DNA from: Aneurinibacillus terranovensis DSM 18919
Lineage (GTDB): Bacteria > Bacillota > Bacilli > Aneurinibacillales > Aneurinibacillaceae
Reading direction: 5' to 3'
DNA: 42,288 nucleotides
NCBI RefSeq assembly: GCF_000430625.1
Contig: NZ_AUMJ01000052.1
Coordinates: 1 to 42,288 of the forward strand
This document shows positions 1 to 8,936 of the stretch, piece by piece. Below the pieces are notes generated by a model. That model saw only the letters and a list, made by a program, of their open reading frames with translations. It ran no database searches and was not told the DNA's origin. Positions within the stretch are counted from its first letter, which is position 1. Each line of letters begins with the position of its first letter. The translations under genes and the position numbers were made by a program.

Positions 1-190
1 TTTCACACACCATACAATATGGTATTGGATAGAGTACACATATCCTCTACCATGTTTGACTTCTGCCATGTTATCCACCTCAATCACAGGATAACATATG
101 TCAAATATTTTTTAAATTATTATCGCTAAAAATCAGTGTTTTTTTGTTAATAGACAAGTCAACATATGTCGGACAATTGATGTGTCAAAA
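1..190. other. AT-rich non-coding stretch at left edge
   Basis: No credible gene with a ribosome site is visible here on either strand. The stretch is AT-rich and contains an interrupted inverted repeat, listed separately. It lies downstream of the leftmost minus-strand operon, so it is outside the cargo genes and may be insertion debris or the flank of the element. Confidence 0.4.
55..105. repeat. interrupted inverted repeat
   Basis: TTTGAC and ATGTTATCC (55-60, 68-76) are mirrored by GGATAACAT and GTCAAA (89-97, 100-105). This forms an imperfect hairpin with a 9-bp perfect inner stem. There is no U-run, so a terminator is unlikely. An operator or a transposon-end remnant is possible. The function is unknown. 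Confidence 0.4.
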
Positions 191-394
191 GATACGCCTT
201 GTCCGAAGCCGATTCATCTCATGACGGAAGTCACGAGTGTTCTCGGCTAATTCATAAAAAAGATTTATGATTATGAATCGATGCAGAAGTTTAGCGAAGT
301 CGATTTGTCGAAAATTATAGCGCGGCTGAAAAAACAGGGGAAGTTATCTTGTGAACAGTATAACCCTTACAACAATGAGGACAAGTATAATTGA
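191..394 (+). pseudogene. degenerate ORF fragment of unknown family
   Basis: One plus-strand frame reads through 191-394 with a single in-frame TAA at 248-250 and ends at TGA 392-394. The part after the stop encodes a helical-looking charged stretch (IKKIYDYESMQKFSEVDLSK and onward). There is no start codon with a ribosome site. It could be the decayed 3' end of a gene cut by past insertions, or chance. I do not recognise the family. Confidence 0.25.
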
Positions 395-431
395 ATATGA
401 TAGTAACTAACTGAAGTTTGACAAATGAGCT

Positions 432-465
432 ATCCCCACAACAGCAACACTGCCATTGTGGGGAT
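432..465. terminator. hairpin after the 1184-residue protein gene
   Basis: A 10-bp perfect stem ATCCCCACAA (432-441) pairs with TTGTGGGGAT (456-465) and lies 27 bp beyond the stop of the minus-strand gene. No clear U-run follows on the minus strand and only a short TTT on the plus strand. It may stabilise the transcript 3' end rather than terminate efficiently. Confidence 0.5.
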
Positions 466-492
466 TTCTGTAAAGCTACATCGAAAAAATCG

Positions 493-3400
493 CTAAATAT
501 TCATGTGTGCTTCTTCATCCACGATATTCATAACAACCCGGGTTCCGGTAATCAATCCCGCACCGACACCGATGACGCCCAGAATCGCCCCATAGATTAC
601 TTTGAATCGGGGGTCTTCGGATACGTGGCTGAACACAGACATGATTTGCGTAGCAGCAATTCCTAAATTTTGCGGGATTTTCAGCACATTGCTTACTCTA
701 TTATACGTTCCGTCAACACCTTCCCAAATAATCAAAGCAATAAACAACCCGGCGTTAATAAATCCGAGTACGGTTTCCCCCAGGTCATAGACGGTATCCA
801 TCATATCACTGAGAATGTTGTTTGCATCTAAAATATCATCCGGGCTTACGCCTCTAAATCTTTGAATTTGATTCCACATAACGAGCCCGTCTTTGATCGA
901 GAAAGCAAATTGATACACAGTAACAGCCATTTCAAATGAATAACGGGCAACGTATTTTTTCTCATAACCGAGAGAAATCGCCATCGTTATTAGATTTGAG
1001 ATATTGGAAACCAATCCGCTGACAAATTTGACAATACCAAAGCCGAGCATCCGGTTTACTTTTACACTATCGGTGGCAACCATGAACCCGTTGGCTGCAC
1101 TATAAACGAGCGAGCCAATCGTACCTGTAAAACCGAAGAAATAGCTAAAACCGCGTGCAACACTGGGCATATCTTCTTCCTGATTGGTATCCTTTTGTTC
1201 GCCCGGCAGGTCGGCTTCAGCTGCGGCCGTAGCATGTAGCAAAGACATGGCTCTAAATGGTTTCGACTCATGTCGGGACAGAGCTTGAATCAACTCATCA
1301 TAATTCGCTGTAGACGTAATGGCATCGGCCGTTTGTTCACTAAAAGGTACTCTGTTCGTGGCTATTTTATAAGCGACGGTTGCCGGAATCGAAGTCAATA
1401 AGCAGAGTAAATCCAACAGACTTAATGTACTGCCTGGCGCGATCACATTTTCGTAGAGCGGGGTTAGAATGGGGATATTCCATCTCATTGTGAGAATACC
1501 CTTCATTCCGCCGACAATTGACTTAGCCAGATCGATCAAGCCATTCGCCAATTTCTCGGCAGCATCCAAAGCCATCTCTTCCAAAACGGCAACGATTTTC
1601 GAGATGAATTCACCGGCTGACATGTTATTCATGTCATTGTAGATTTCTTCTCCCAGATGAATGGCCGCCTCTTTAAGGGATTCCAGGCCGCCTAGCAGGG
1701 AATTGTCAAGAGTGGCCGCTCCGCCATATGACGATACACTCGTATGGTTGTCAAAAACAGAACCGCTGGTCACATGGGAAAATACCCAGCTTACTTCCGG
1801 TTTATCAAGGGAGAAACCGGATGCCTTATCCGTTACTAGCTTTTGTGAACCGGCCGCACCAAGCTGGGCTTTCACGTCTTTTCCTAACACTTTTTCTTTA
1901 ATGCTGCCAATCACATTATGAACAAACTCTTTGCCTGATTCAAGCTTACTGATACTGTAATCAAGCGAATGAGAAATTACGGTTTTCATTACATTGTGGC
2001 TGCGTAAAATGTCTTTCCAGTTGAAAATGAATCCAAGCCACTGGACGATGTCTTCGAAAACAACGCCGATTTTTTGAATAATAAACTCTACGACATCCCA
2101 CACTTGTTCGGCGAACGAAATAACAACATGGAATGCTTCCTTGATTCCGTTGATCACAATCCGGATGCCTTCTGACACTTTTTCAATGATAAAGCCGGTA
2201 ACCTCGATAAACCCTTTTTTAATGGAATTCCAAATGTCGCCGAAGAAGTAGGTAATCCCATCAAACGCGCTGGAAAACGAAAAATCGGGTTGGCTTGCCG
2301 ACATAAGAATTGAACTGTCTGCATGCTCTGTATAAGCAGGGGTTTTCCCGTTAAAATCAATGCTGAATTTTGTGGCAAGTGGTGTGGTGTTTGTCTGAGG
2401 CGTGCCAGAGTTCTGATTGTTTTTACTCGGCAACTGATTCCCCATTGAGATCAACTGCTGAATGGATTGATGGGCGCCTTTTAGATCGTCTTTGGATCTG
2501 CCCTGAAATAATGGTTTCGTTATAGTAGCATCATCCGTTTGCAAACGGGCATTGATAAAGTCGTCTTCTGACATGGTTGACAGCTTATTCTGAATGTCGG
2601 TCAGCGGATTGATGGGTACCGGTTGTGGAAACGCTTCTCCTTCGACGGTAAATGTCGGCGAGGCAAGCGATGTTACTTGATGAATGATCGTTACATTGCC
2701 GAGTGTGTCGGTTTCCATTTCAATTGCATCCTGCTTTTGGTCGACATAATACGTTTTATTGTTAATCGTAACTTGAGTCAATTCGGATGAGGTAAGTTTC
2801 ATTTTGGAACCGGCAACCGGATAGCCATACTCATCAGTAATCCTGATCTGGGTGTGGTAAGCATTAACCGAAAGAAGAGAATCGAGCGATTTCACAGTAA
2901 TTGAATGGGAGAGCCATCTTGTCGTCTGAAGGTCTTGATGGTAATGGAGAAGGTTGTTGTCGAGATCAGCGGTGAAGATATCATTCAGATTGTTTTCCGT
3001 ATTACGGTGAGTGGCTATTTTTCCTACATTAGCCTGGAAGGCGAGTGGCTCGACCCAGGAAGTGCTGCCGCTTTGATTAAGCGACCGATACAAATAACCG
3101 TCTTGCGAAAGGAACCAGCACTCTAACCGGTTATCAGCCATTATACCTGGCTGAATCATGTTCACCGGATGCGGAAGAGGGGTCGCATTTATCTGCACTT
3201 TACCGTTCTTTACCTGATCGGCGTCTTTACTTAGTTGAACCGCCGTATCCAGATAATATAGGGTACTGTCACCGACAATTAATTCGGAGTTTCCATTTTT
3301 ATTATCGACAAGGCCAAATGTGGTGGGATTAAAGTCGAGCGGAATCTGGTGATTATAAAAATGGAAGTCCGGAAGCGAGGTGACCACTAAAGCCGTTTCC

Positions 3401-4047
3401 GTGTCGTTAATCTGGTATAGCTCATATAACAGCGCGTCAATTCCGGCAACCTTTTGCAATTTCGCATGATGGCCGACAGCCGTGTGAAGCACTCTCGCGC
3501 TGTTCATCGGTGCGGGAACCTCACGCCACAGCCATGTGCTGTCGTTTATGTTTGGATTGATTAAATAGTTCGCTGTCTTCACCCCTGCCTGTGTCGTGAT
3601 GACAATCATCACCTGCCCATTTTTACCATACCCGGTTGTGATATTAGTGATTTCCACACCGCTCTGCTTCCCGCGAAACACCCAGCGATTCTCTTTTGCA
3701 CCGGGGCTGAAGTCTTTCGTAAAATACACTTCATAATCATTGGGAGACACGCCGGATTGGAAAACAGCAGCTAAAATCGGTTTCCCCTGTTCATCCTGTG
3801 CCGTGGCAAGCAGTACTGCCTTGGAACGTGCAACCATTCCGTCACTGATATTCACCGATTCCCAACCCGTTGCGCTTGCGTTCGCTTTAGAAAAATAATA
3901 GATACAATCATCCGTACCGATGCTGAAAAACATGACCTGCCCCTGTTCATCCTGTGCCGCTGCCATGTCTTTTTCAAAGTTAACCGGTTTACCCGAATCA
4001 TAAGAATTCATTAATTTTGACTGAATCGTATATTTAGCATTGCTCAT
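493..4047 (-). CDS. large beta-propeller protein with hydrophobic helical C-terminus, toxin-like
   Basis: This 1184-residue protein has three regions. Residues about 20-390 contain repeated blades such as QDEQGQVMFFSIGTDD, YGKNGQVMIVITT and RLECWFLSQDGYLYRSLNQS, typical of a beta-propeller or lectin-like fold. Residues about 390-480 look like an Ig-like or peptidase-associated domain (RITDEYGYPVAGSKMKL). From about 600 to the end it is dominated by amphipathic and hydrophobic helices (around 610-740, 900-960 and 1020-1184) that could insert into membranes. There is no signal peptide. The start follows a GAGGAG ribosome site. It lies 51 bp downstream of a P47-like gene and is probably co-transcribed with it. 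A binding head plus a membrane-active tail next to a lipid-binding TULIP protein suggests an insecticidal or cytolytic role. That is inference; no family name is certain. Confidence 0.6.
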   Translation of the reverse strand: MSNAKYTIQSKLMNSYDSGKPVNFEKDMAAAQDEQGQVMFFSIGTDDCIYYFSKANASATGWESVNISDGMVARSKAVLLATAQDEQGKPILAAVFQSGVSPNDYEVYFTKDFSPGAKENRWVFRGKQSGVEITNITTGYGKNGQVMIVITTQAGVKTANYLINPNINDSTWLWREVPAPMNSARVLHTAVGHHAKLQKVAGIDALLYELYQINDTETALVVTSLPDFHFYNHQIPLDFNPTTFGLVDNKNGNSELIVGDSTLYYLDTAVQLSKDADQVKNGKVQINATPLPHPVNMIQPGIMADNRLECWFLSQDGYLYRSLNQSGSTSWVEPLAFQANVGKIATHRNTENNLNDIFTADLDNNLLHYHQDLQTTRWLSHSITVKSLDSLLSVNAYHTQIRITDEYGYPVAGSKMKLTSSELTQVTINNKTYYVDQKQDAIEMETDTLGNVTIIHQVTSLASPTFTVEGEAFPQPVPINPLTDIQNKLSTMSEDDFINARLQTDDATITKPLFQGRSKDDLKGAHQSIQQLISMGNQLPSKNNQNSGTPQTNTTPLATKFSIDFNGKTPAYTEHADSSILMSASQPDFSFSSAFDGITYFFGDIWNSIKKGFIEVTGFIIEKVSEGIRIVINGIKEAFHVVISFAEQVWDVVEFIIQKIGVVFEDIVQWLGFIFNWKDILRSHNVMKTVISHSLDYSISKLESGKEFVHNVIGSIKEKVLGKDVKAQLGAAGSQKLVTDKASGFSLDKPEVSWVFSHVTSGSVFDNHTSVSSYGGAATLDNSLLGGLESLKEAAIHLGEEIYNDMNNMSAGEFISKIVAVLEEMALDAAEKLANGLIDLAKSIVGGMKGILTMRWNIPILTPLYENVIAPGSTLSLLDLLCLLTSIPATVAYKIATNRVPFSEQTADAITSTANYDELIQALSRHESKPFRAMSLLHATAAAEADLPGEQKDTNQEEDMPSVARGFSYFFGFTGTIGSLVYSAANGFMVATDSVKVNRMLGFGIVKFVSGLVSNISNLITMAISLGYEKKYVARYSFEMAVTVYQFAFSIKDGLVMWNQIQRFRGVSPDDILDANNILSDMMDTVYDLGETVLGFINAGLFIALIIWEGVDGTYNRVSNVLKIPQNLGIAATQIMSVFSHVSEDPRFKVIYGAILGVIGVGAGLITGTRVVMNIVDEEAHMNI

Positions 4048-4098
4048 TTAACTCCTCCTCACCAGATAAAAACATATATTTTCAATTTCCGTTCCGAA

Positions 4099-5553
4099 TT
4101 AATTTCTAACCGTAGTGCTAAGCAGCATGGAACCTTCCTCGTAGAAACGCACATCTTTAAACATAATCTCTGAGCCTCCCGGAAGGATAATTCTCGTTTT
4201 AAGGCCCTGAATATCGGCAGATAGACTGGTACTGATGCTTAAAGACCAATCCTCTTTCACCATATTGTTAAAGACATCATTTACCTGACCAAAAGTAAAC
4301 ACACTGATAAAGGCATCGGCAAAATCCGCCAGCACATCTTCGAACTCTCCCAAAGCGTTTTTGTGTTCGTTTTCCGTTCTTGCTTGATCAGTACTGGAAA
4401 CATTCACCGAGATCGTTCCCTTTGCAGAATCAACATCGTACCTAAATGCAGTGGTCCATCTGATGTCTCCGTCTATGTAGCCTATATACGAACCCGCCTT
4501 ATCATGCACATCTTTTTTGTACGTCGCGACAAAATTAGCGATGATTTGATTGGTTGTTACTTTTGGAACCACCGAACAAGTCGTATTACCGCCAATGTCA
4601 TTTGGAATCGTAACCTGATATCGGATAAGCGTTCCATCCCGCTCAAATTTGTCGTAATGAATGTTCATCTGTTTCGCTATCGCGTCCAGTATATTTTTCA
4701 TCACAAGTTCCTGCGAAAAGACAAACGTCCCCTGTACATTATCTGCAAACACCCAGTTGTGATTAAAAAGACCCGCTCCACTTCCCGGCACATTTTTTCC
4801 GTCGGTGACCAGCAGGTAATTGATGCTGCTCCGATTCAAATGGGCGGCATCGGAATAAACCGAATACGTCACACCCGTAGGCTTCCACGTCGCATCAGAA
4901 CTTTCAACCTTTCTGTCTACAGCTGAATACCCGAGCACGTAAGGATTATCGCTTCCTTTCAGCGGTTCAATAAACGCTTTGAACAATGCTTTTACATTAT
5001 TGATGAATTCCGGGTCGTCCGTGCCCGGCACTCCGGCAGATACGCCACTTGTATCCAATTCAAAGCTATCAAGCAGGTTAGCATCTTCGAAATTCAGGAA
5101 CAGATGCTGAATGCTGAACATGCTGTCATCAAAGTTTGTCAGCTGTTCCTTTACGGTTTTCGGAATTAATTTGGAATCCTTATATGTTGCGGCGATTTCC
5201 GCTATACTCACATTTACCTTAAATGTAAGTTTGGCGTTGGTAATATCGTGTGTGTCTGTTTTAACCAACACTTTTCCGTTGTCGTCTATGCCCAAAATGG
5301 TGGAATAGGTCAGCGTTCCTTTCGTAATGGGTATATACATGTTTACCCTTCTGCTGGAACTGTCACCTGTATTGAAGCCTACGGTTGGCGTTCCCAGTTC
5401 TGAATCAACACCATACAATCCCTTCTTAATACTGACGTGCCAGGTAGTCGGCAATACTCCGAACACTGATAATAATTCAAATTGTTTGTTCACGGTCTCT
5501 TGCGTGAGAGCGTAAACCATGTCGAACTGATTCAGGTTGCTAAATTGTGTCAT
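4099..5553 (-). CDS. P47-like TULIP-family protein
   Basis: The 484-residue protein begins with FDMVYALTQETVNKQF, which matches the N-terminal pattern of the clostridial P47/OrfX group (W/F-D-x-V-Y-A plus a VN-x-Q-type motif). Beta-rich segments with alternating hydrophobic residues and few cysteines follow, as expected of TULIP lipid-binding folds. P47 and OrfX proteins are encoded beside some botulinum neurotoxin genes and the PMP1 mosquitocidal toxin, where they are thought to aid toxin action. Here the downstream partner is the propeller protein rather than a neurotoxin. The ATG follows an AAGGAGGG site. There is no signal peptide. An IS1182-type remnant begins just upstream, so the original promoter may have been replaced. 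Assignment rests on motif and length only. Confidence 0.6.
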   Translation of the reverse strand: MTQFSNLNQFDMVYALTQETVNKQFELLSVFGVLPTTWHVSIKKGLYGVDSELGTPTVGFNTGDSSSRRVNMYIPITKGTLTYSTILGIDDNGKVLVKTDTHDITNAKLTFKVNVSIAEIAATYKDSKLIPKTVKEQLTNFDDSMFSIQHLFLNFEDANLLDSFELDTSGVSAGVPGTDDPEFINNVKALFKAFIEPLKGSDNPYVLGYSAVDRKVESSDATWKPTGVTYSVYSDAAHLNRSSINYLLVTDGKNVPGSGAGLFNHNWVFADNVQGTFVFSQELVMKNILDAIAKQMNIHYDKFERDGTLIRYQVTIPNDIGGNTTCSVVPKVTTNQIIANFVATYKKDVHDKAGSYIGYIDGDIRWTTAFRYDVDSAKGTISVNVSSTDQARTENEHKNALGEFEDVLADFADAFISVFTFGQVNDVFNNMVKEDWSLSISTSLSADIQGLKTRIILPGGSEIMFKDVRFYEEGSMLLSTTVRN

Positions 5554-5701
5554 TCTTACAATCCCTCCTTTTCATTTATCCAATTGGCTTACAATAATTG
5601 GACGATTACATGTATATGTCGATCTCCATAAAAAAAAGACCTCTATTTTAGGAGGCCACTGAAAAACTGACGTTTTTTCTCAGTAATAAAATAGACTCAC
5701 C

Positions 5702-5748
5702 AAAAAAGACGACTCAAATTCAGTTTGAATCTAGAGTCGTCTTTTTTT
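5702..5748. terminator. strong bidirectional terminator hairpin
   Basis: A perfect 14-bp stem AAAAAAGACGACTC (5702-5715) pairs with GAGTCGTCTTTTTT (5734-5747), with a further inner ATTCA/TGAAT pairing. Flanking A and T runs give a U-run in either direction. It separates the kinase/ketosynthase operon from the P47-like operon. Confidence 0.75.
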
Positions 5749-5777
5749 ACCAATTGTATCGCTGTATTATCTCGTTT

Positions 5778-5981
5778 TTAATCCATTAGTTTCAATATCC
5801 TTTTTAAATTTACGGTGAATATAGCCATCGCTCCTTGTAACTCCATGCCAATTAGACCCGAAGATGATGCCACATCATACCCGTGTTTGTGCTTTAACTC
5901 GCTGTTTTTAGCTTCAATTTTATATCGTTCTCTCGATTTTTCTTTAAACCGATAAGAAGACCTACAGCATTTACAGACATT
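5778..5981 (-). pseudogene. IS1182-family transposase, C-terminal fragment
   Basis: A minus-strand frame ending at TAA 5778-5780 encodes about 67 residues including ERYKIEAKNSELKHKHGYD, GLIGMELQGAMAIFTVNLKR and ILKLMD, the characteristic C-terminus of IS1182-group DDE transposases. It is preceded in frame by TGA at 5982-5984 and has no start codon. The catalytic D, D and most of the protein are missing, so it is inactive. Confidence 0.7.
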
Positions 5982-5988
5982 TCACTTT

Positions 5989-7182
5989 TTAGTCAGACAG
6001 CGTATTTTGTGGAGTAGCTAAGGGCAAGCGAATCTCGACAGTTGTTCCTTCGTTTACTTTTGACTGTATAATAATGCTTCCCTTCATTTCCTCAACTAGC
6101 CTCTTACATATACATAACCCTAACCCTGTTCCTTCTTCTTTAGTTGTAAAAAAAGGATCAAAAATTCTATTTATCTGGCTTTCCGGAATTCCTATTCCAT
6201 TATCAACAAAAGTTAAAACAGCCTCTTTGTTATCTATCGAAGGATGCATATTAATAAGTAAGATTCCTCCCAGATCTAGCGCAGAGATACTGTTTTTGAT
6301 AATGTTAAGCATTATCTGTTCGATATATGAAGATATCCCGTAGGTAAAAAGAGTAGTCAGTGGTAGGGATAAATGAAGATTAACGTTCTTCTCCAATGCA
6401 AAGTATTTGGATAGATCAAACACTTTTTGAAAAACTTCATTAATATTGACTTTTTCCCATCTGTTTTTTTTACTGTCCCCTTTACGTGCTAATAAAAGGA
6501 AATCAGATACCAGGTTCTCTACTTTAGTAATTTCACTACTGCAAATATCGATATAATTCAAAAAATCATTTGTGTTTGCCGTCTTATCAAGAACTATCTT
6601 CTTCATTAACTGTTGAAAACCTTTAATACTGCAAAGCGGATTCCTGATTTCATGCGCCATTCCCGCTGCCATTTGCCCCATAATTGATAGTTTTTGATTA
6701 TGTAAATGATTGATTAGTTTATCTTTTGTAAAAAGGAAGCCGTTAACACAACTGTTGAATCTCGCATTTAGAATTTCAAAAAATCTAGAGATAAGAAAGG
6801 AACGCTCCTCTGGATGGGAGAGATGGCAATTAATTAAATAGCACACGTGCTCAAAAGAGTGTATCCGGATGCTATATGTTAGTTCAAGGAATGTTTCTCT
6901 GCTCATTTCTCTCACTTCTCCATAGTACACCCCTACTTTATAACCTGTTTTTTCTATTTGCCGTAACGCCTTTACGTATTCGTCATTCTCCTTAAATAAT
7001 ATTCCTGCAACAGTAGTATATACCGAATATAGAGAAGTTCTATAGGTCTCGATATCTTCAATTACCTCATGGAAATTTTCTATCTTCTCTAACATATCCT
7101 GAAGATGCGCTTCTATCATAGCCGGAATTTTCTCGATAATTAAACACAACAATTTTTCCTTGCATTTATATACTTTAATCAT
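5989..7182 (-). CDS. soluble sensor histidine kinase
   Basis: The kinase core is complete. The H-box is GQMAAGMAHEIRNPL, the N-box MLNIIKNSISALD, the G1 box DNGIGI, the F-box IFDPFFTTKEEGTG and the G2 box GTGLGL. This layout resembles Bacillus sporulation kinases. The roughly 165-residue N-terminus is helical, has no membrane segment or recognisable PAS domain, and may be a cytosolic sensor. I chose the ATG at 7182 because AGGA sits 5 bases upstream; an ATG at 7194 is also in frame. It starts about 30 bp after the ketosynthase gene and is probably co-transcribed. No response regulator is adjacent, so it may feed a host phosphorelay. That link is inference. Confidence 0.85.
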   Translation of the reverse strand: MIKVYKCKEKLLCLIIEKIPAMIEAHLQDMLEKIENFHEVIEDIETYRTSLYSVYTTVAGILFKENDEYVKALRQIEKTGYKVGVYYGEVREMSRETFLELTYSIRIHSFEHVCYLINCHLSHPEERSFLISRFFEILNARFNSCVNGFLFTKDKLINHLHNQKLSIMGQMAAGMAHEIRNPLCSIKGFQQLMKKIVLDKTANTNDFLNYIDICSSEITKVENLVSDFLLLARKGDSKKNRWEKVNINEVFQKVFDLSKYFALEKNVNLHLSLPLTTLFTYGISSYIEQIMLNIIKNSISALDLGGILLINMHPSIDNKEAVLTFVDNGIGIPESQINRIFDPFFTTKEEGTGLGLCICKRLVEEMKGSIIIQSKVNEGTTVEIRLPLATPQNTLSD

Positions 7183-7214
7183 TTTATTCCTCATTAAATA
7201 TAAATTTTTCAGAA

Positions 7215-8405
7215 TTAGTATTTGGAAATAAAAATAGAGGCATTATTCCCACCATATCCATGAGAAGTAACAACAAAACTATCAACCCCAGTTTGGATGG
7301 TATCATATACAATAGGCAATTCTGGATAGTCATCTCCAACAGCATTCACCGTACCTGGAATGAAATTACGTTCCATTCCAATAAGAGAAGAAATAATTTG
7401 TGCTCCCGCACTAGCTCCAAACGTATGACCGGTTATACTTTTTATAGAAGTGATTGGAATATCTTTACCAAACAACTTCATATGGTTGGTAGCCTCGATT
7501 CTATCGTTCTCCACCATTCCTAATGCCTGGCTATTGACATAGGTAGGCCTTCTATTTTTAGTAACTTGTTCCATATCGTGAAGCAAATGTTTCCCTTCAC
7601 TGTCTGAAAAAAATATTCCTTGTCCATCGTTTGATGTACTGACCTCATTAATGACACCGAAAATCTTAGCGTCCCTTTTTAGAGCGCTGGATTCTCTCTC
7701 AAGCACTAATACGCTTGCTCCTTCAGCAATGACAAATCCTCCACTCTTCTTTGAAAATGGAACGCCCATCATATGCAATTCCTTGTCTTGTGATAAACAT
7801 CTTATTTTTCCGAAGGCATATATCACTGTTTTAGAAATAGGCGCATCGGCCCCTCCCACTATGCAAACGTCTAACTCGCCAGCACTCAAATACATCATAG
7901 CATCCTGGATGGCATCGATACTCGCTGCGCACCCTGTAGCCACGGTTCTCGTAACCCCATTTATCCCGAGTAACTCTGCTATCGAAGAAGCTAAACTATG
8001 ATAATGGACGATACCACATCCACTTACGGGAATATCTTTAAAATTATTCTGATTCGCAAGAACTACAACCTTATCATATCCCAAAGTACCTCCTAATGCG
8101 GTTCCTAGGAAAATCCCTGTTCTATATCTATCCAATTCTCTATGTCCTGCCATTTGTATCGCCTCTTTCGCGGCTGACATGGCCAGAAGACTTATCCTCG
8201 GGTATCTTCTATATTTTTTATCCTTTATTTCCTCTAATCTATCATATACAACCCCGAATGCGATATTTTTCCCTTCCGTTCCTTCTCCTACAAAAAGGTC
8301 TAGAGCACTTGTTCCTGTTAGAAGAGTATCTGAAAAATGATCTACATTATATCCACCCGGTACTTTAATTCCATAGCCTGTAATAACGATTTTCTTCCCT
8401 TTCAT
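7215..8405 (-). CDS. stand-alone beta-ketoacyl synthase with altered catalytic triad
   Basis: The 396-residue length and motifs match FabF or type II polyketide ketosynthases. It has N-terminal VITGYGI, the active Cys159 in TVATGCAASID, GHTFGASAG carrying the second catalytic His327, and C-terminal SHGYGGNNASIF. The first catalytic His, normally in V-N-A-H-G-T-S-T, is replaced by Gln293 in YVNSQALGMVEND. Cys is retained, so this is not a chain-length-factor pattern, and decarboxylative condensation may be impaired or altered. No acyl carrier protein, ketoreductase or acyltransferase is nearby. The start follows GGAGGAAG. It precedes the histidine kinase in one operon, with an IS3-type element upstream. 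It may be a fragment of a larger pathway or have a modified role. Confidence 0.85.
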   Translation of the reverse strand: MKGKKIVITGYGIKVPGGYNVDHFSDTLLTGTSALDLFVGEGTEGKNIAFGVVYDRLEEIKDKKYRRYPRISLLAMSAAKEAIQMAGHRELDRYRTGIFLGTALGGTLGYDKVVVLANQNNFKDIPVSGCGIVHYHSLASSIAELLGINGVTRTVATGCAASIDAIQDAMMYLSAGELDVCIVGGADAPISKTVIYAFGKIRCLSQDKELHMMGVPFSKKSGGFVIAEGASVLVLERESSALKRDAKIFGVINEVSTSNDGQGIFFSDSEGKHLLHDMEQVTKNRRPTYVNSQALGMVENDRIEATNHMKLFGKDIPITSIKSITGHTFGASAGAQIISSLIGMERNFIPGTVNAVGDDYPELPIVYDTIQTGVDSFVVTSHGYGGNNASIFISKY

Positions 8406-8580
8406 AATTCTTCCTCCTTCGGAATTTAAATCAAAATATTAGAACCAGGAAATGCTAATCAAAAAATTCTATATAGTAGTAAATATATCCTTTTTTTTCA
8501 CTAACAAAGCAAGTGAATAAGGCTATTTATCGATAATTTGACCTGAATTATTCATAGATAAGTAATCACACACCGATAGG

Positions 8581-8585
8581 TACAA
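8581..8585. repeat. candidate target-site duplication, left copy
   Basis: TACAA directly precedes the left end of the IS3-type element and recurs immediately after its right end at 9679-9683. Because the left end itself starts TACAA, chance similarity cannot be excluded. Confidence 0.45.
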
Positions 8586-8642
8586 TACAATGCTCCCATA
8601 GAGTGAGACGCGGGAGCGTGATAAATAAGTTATAATACAACT

Positions 8643-8936
8643 ATGGAAAAGCGAAATCGATATACCCCAGAATTTAAAACAAAAGTTGTTCTTGAGGTTA
8701 TGCGTGAAGAGCATACACTCAATGAAATTGCAGCCAAATATGAGTTAAATCCTGTCATGATCAGCCGGTGGAAGGCTGAGTTCTTGGAACGAGCCTCTTT
8801 GGTGTTTGAAAAAGGTTCAAATGAGGCTGAAAAAATACGCAAGGAATACGAGTCAAAACAAGAACATCTAGAGAAGCTAGTCGGTCAATTAACCATTGAA
8901 ATCGACTGGCTCAAAAATAAATCTGGCCTTAAATAA
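8643..8936 (+). CDS. IS3-family transposase OrfA
   Basis: The 97-residue protein begins with a helix-turn-helix of the transposase_8 type (RYTPEFKTKVVLEVMREEHT, then IAAKYELNPVMISRWK) and continues as a leucine-rich coiled coil (EHLEKLVGQLTIEIDWLK) that serves dimerisation in this family. It ends in AAATAA overlapping the orfB frame by 41 bases, the usual arrangement for programmed -1 frameshifting to make OrfAB. A TATAAT box lies just upstream, but no good ribosome site is visible. OrfA looks intact although OrfB is not. Confidence 0.85.
   Translation: MEKRNRYTPEFKTKVVLEVMREEHTLNEIAAKYELNPVMISRWKAEFLERASLVFEKGSNEAEKIRKEYESKQEHLEKLVGQLTIEIDWLKNKSGLK

Larger units (their letters stand above)
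5630..5981 (-). mobile_element. 3' remnant of an IS1182-type insertion sequence
   Basis: The stretch contains the C-terminal coding part of a transposase (next entry), a strong hairpin, and a terminal-looking segment around 5640-5695 with ACTGA/TCAGT inverted bases around polyA/polyT. All 5' transposase sequence is gone, and the remnant abuts the histidine kinase stop codon. It lies directly upstream of the P47-like gene. Outer boundaries are approximate. Confidence 0.55.

Noticed and set aside
170-205. CGGACAA/TTGTCCG inverted repeat as an attachment site
   Set aside because: The arms are only 7 bp with a 22-base spacer in a degenerate region and have no second copy in the window.
418-666. 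Plus-strand ORF of 82 codons over the hairpin and the 3' end of the large propeller gene
   Set aside because: It lies mostly antisense to a convincing 1184-codon gene, has no ribosome site and its product is low-complexity.
4363-4926. Plus-strand ORF of 187 codons inside the P47-like gene
   Set aside because: It is a shadow frame of the minus-strand gene with no family pattern and no ribosome site.
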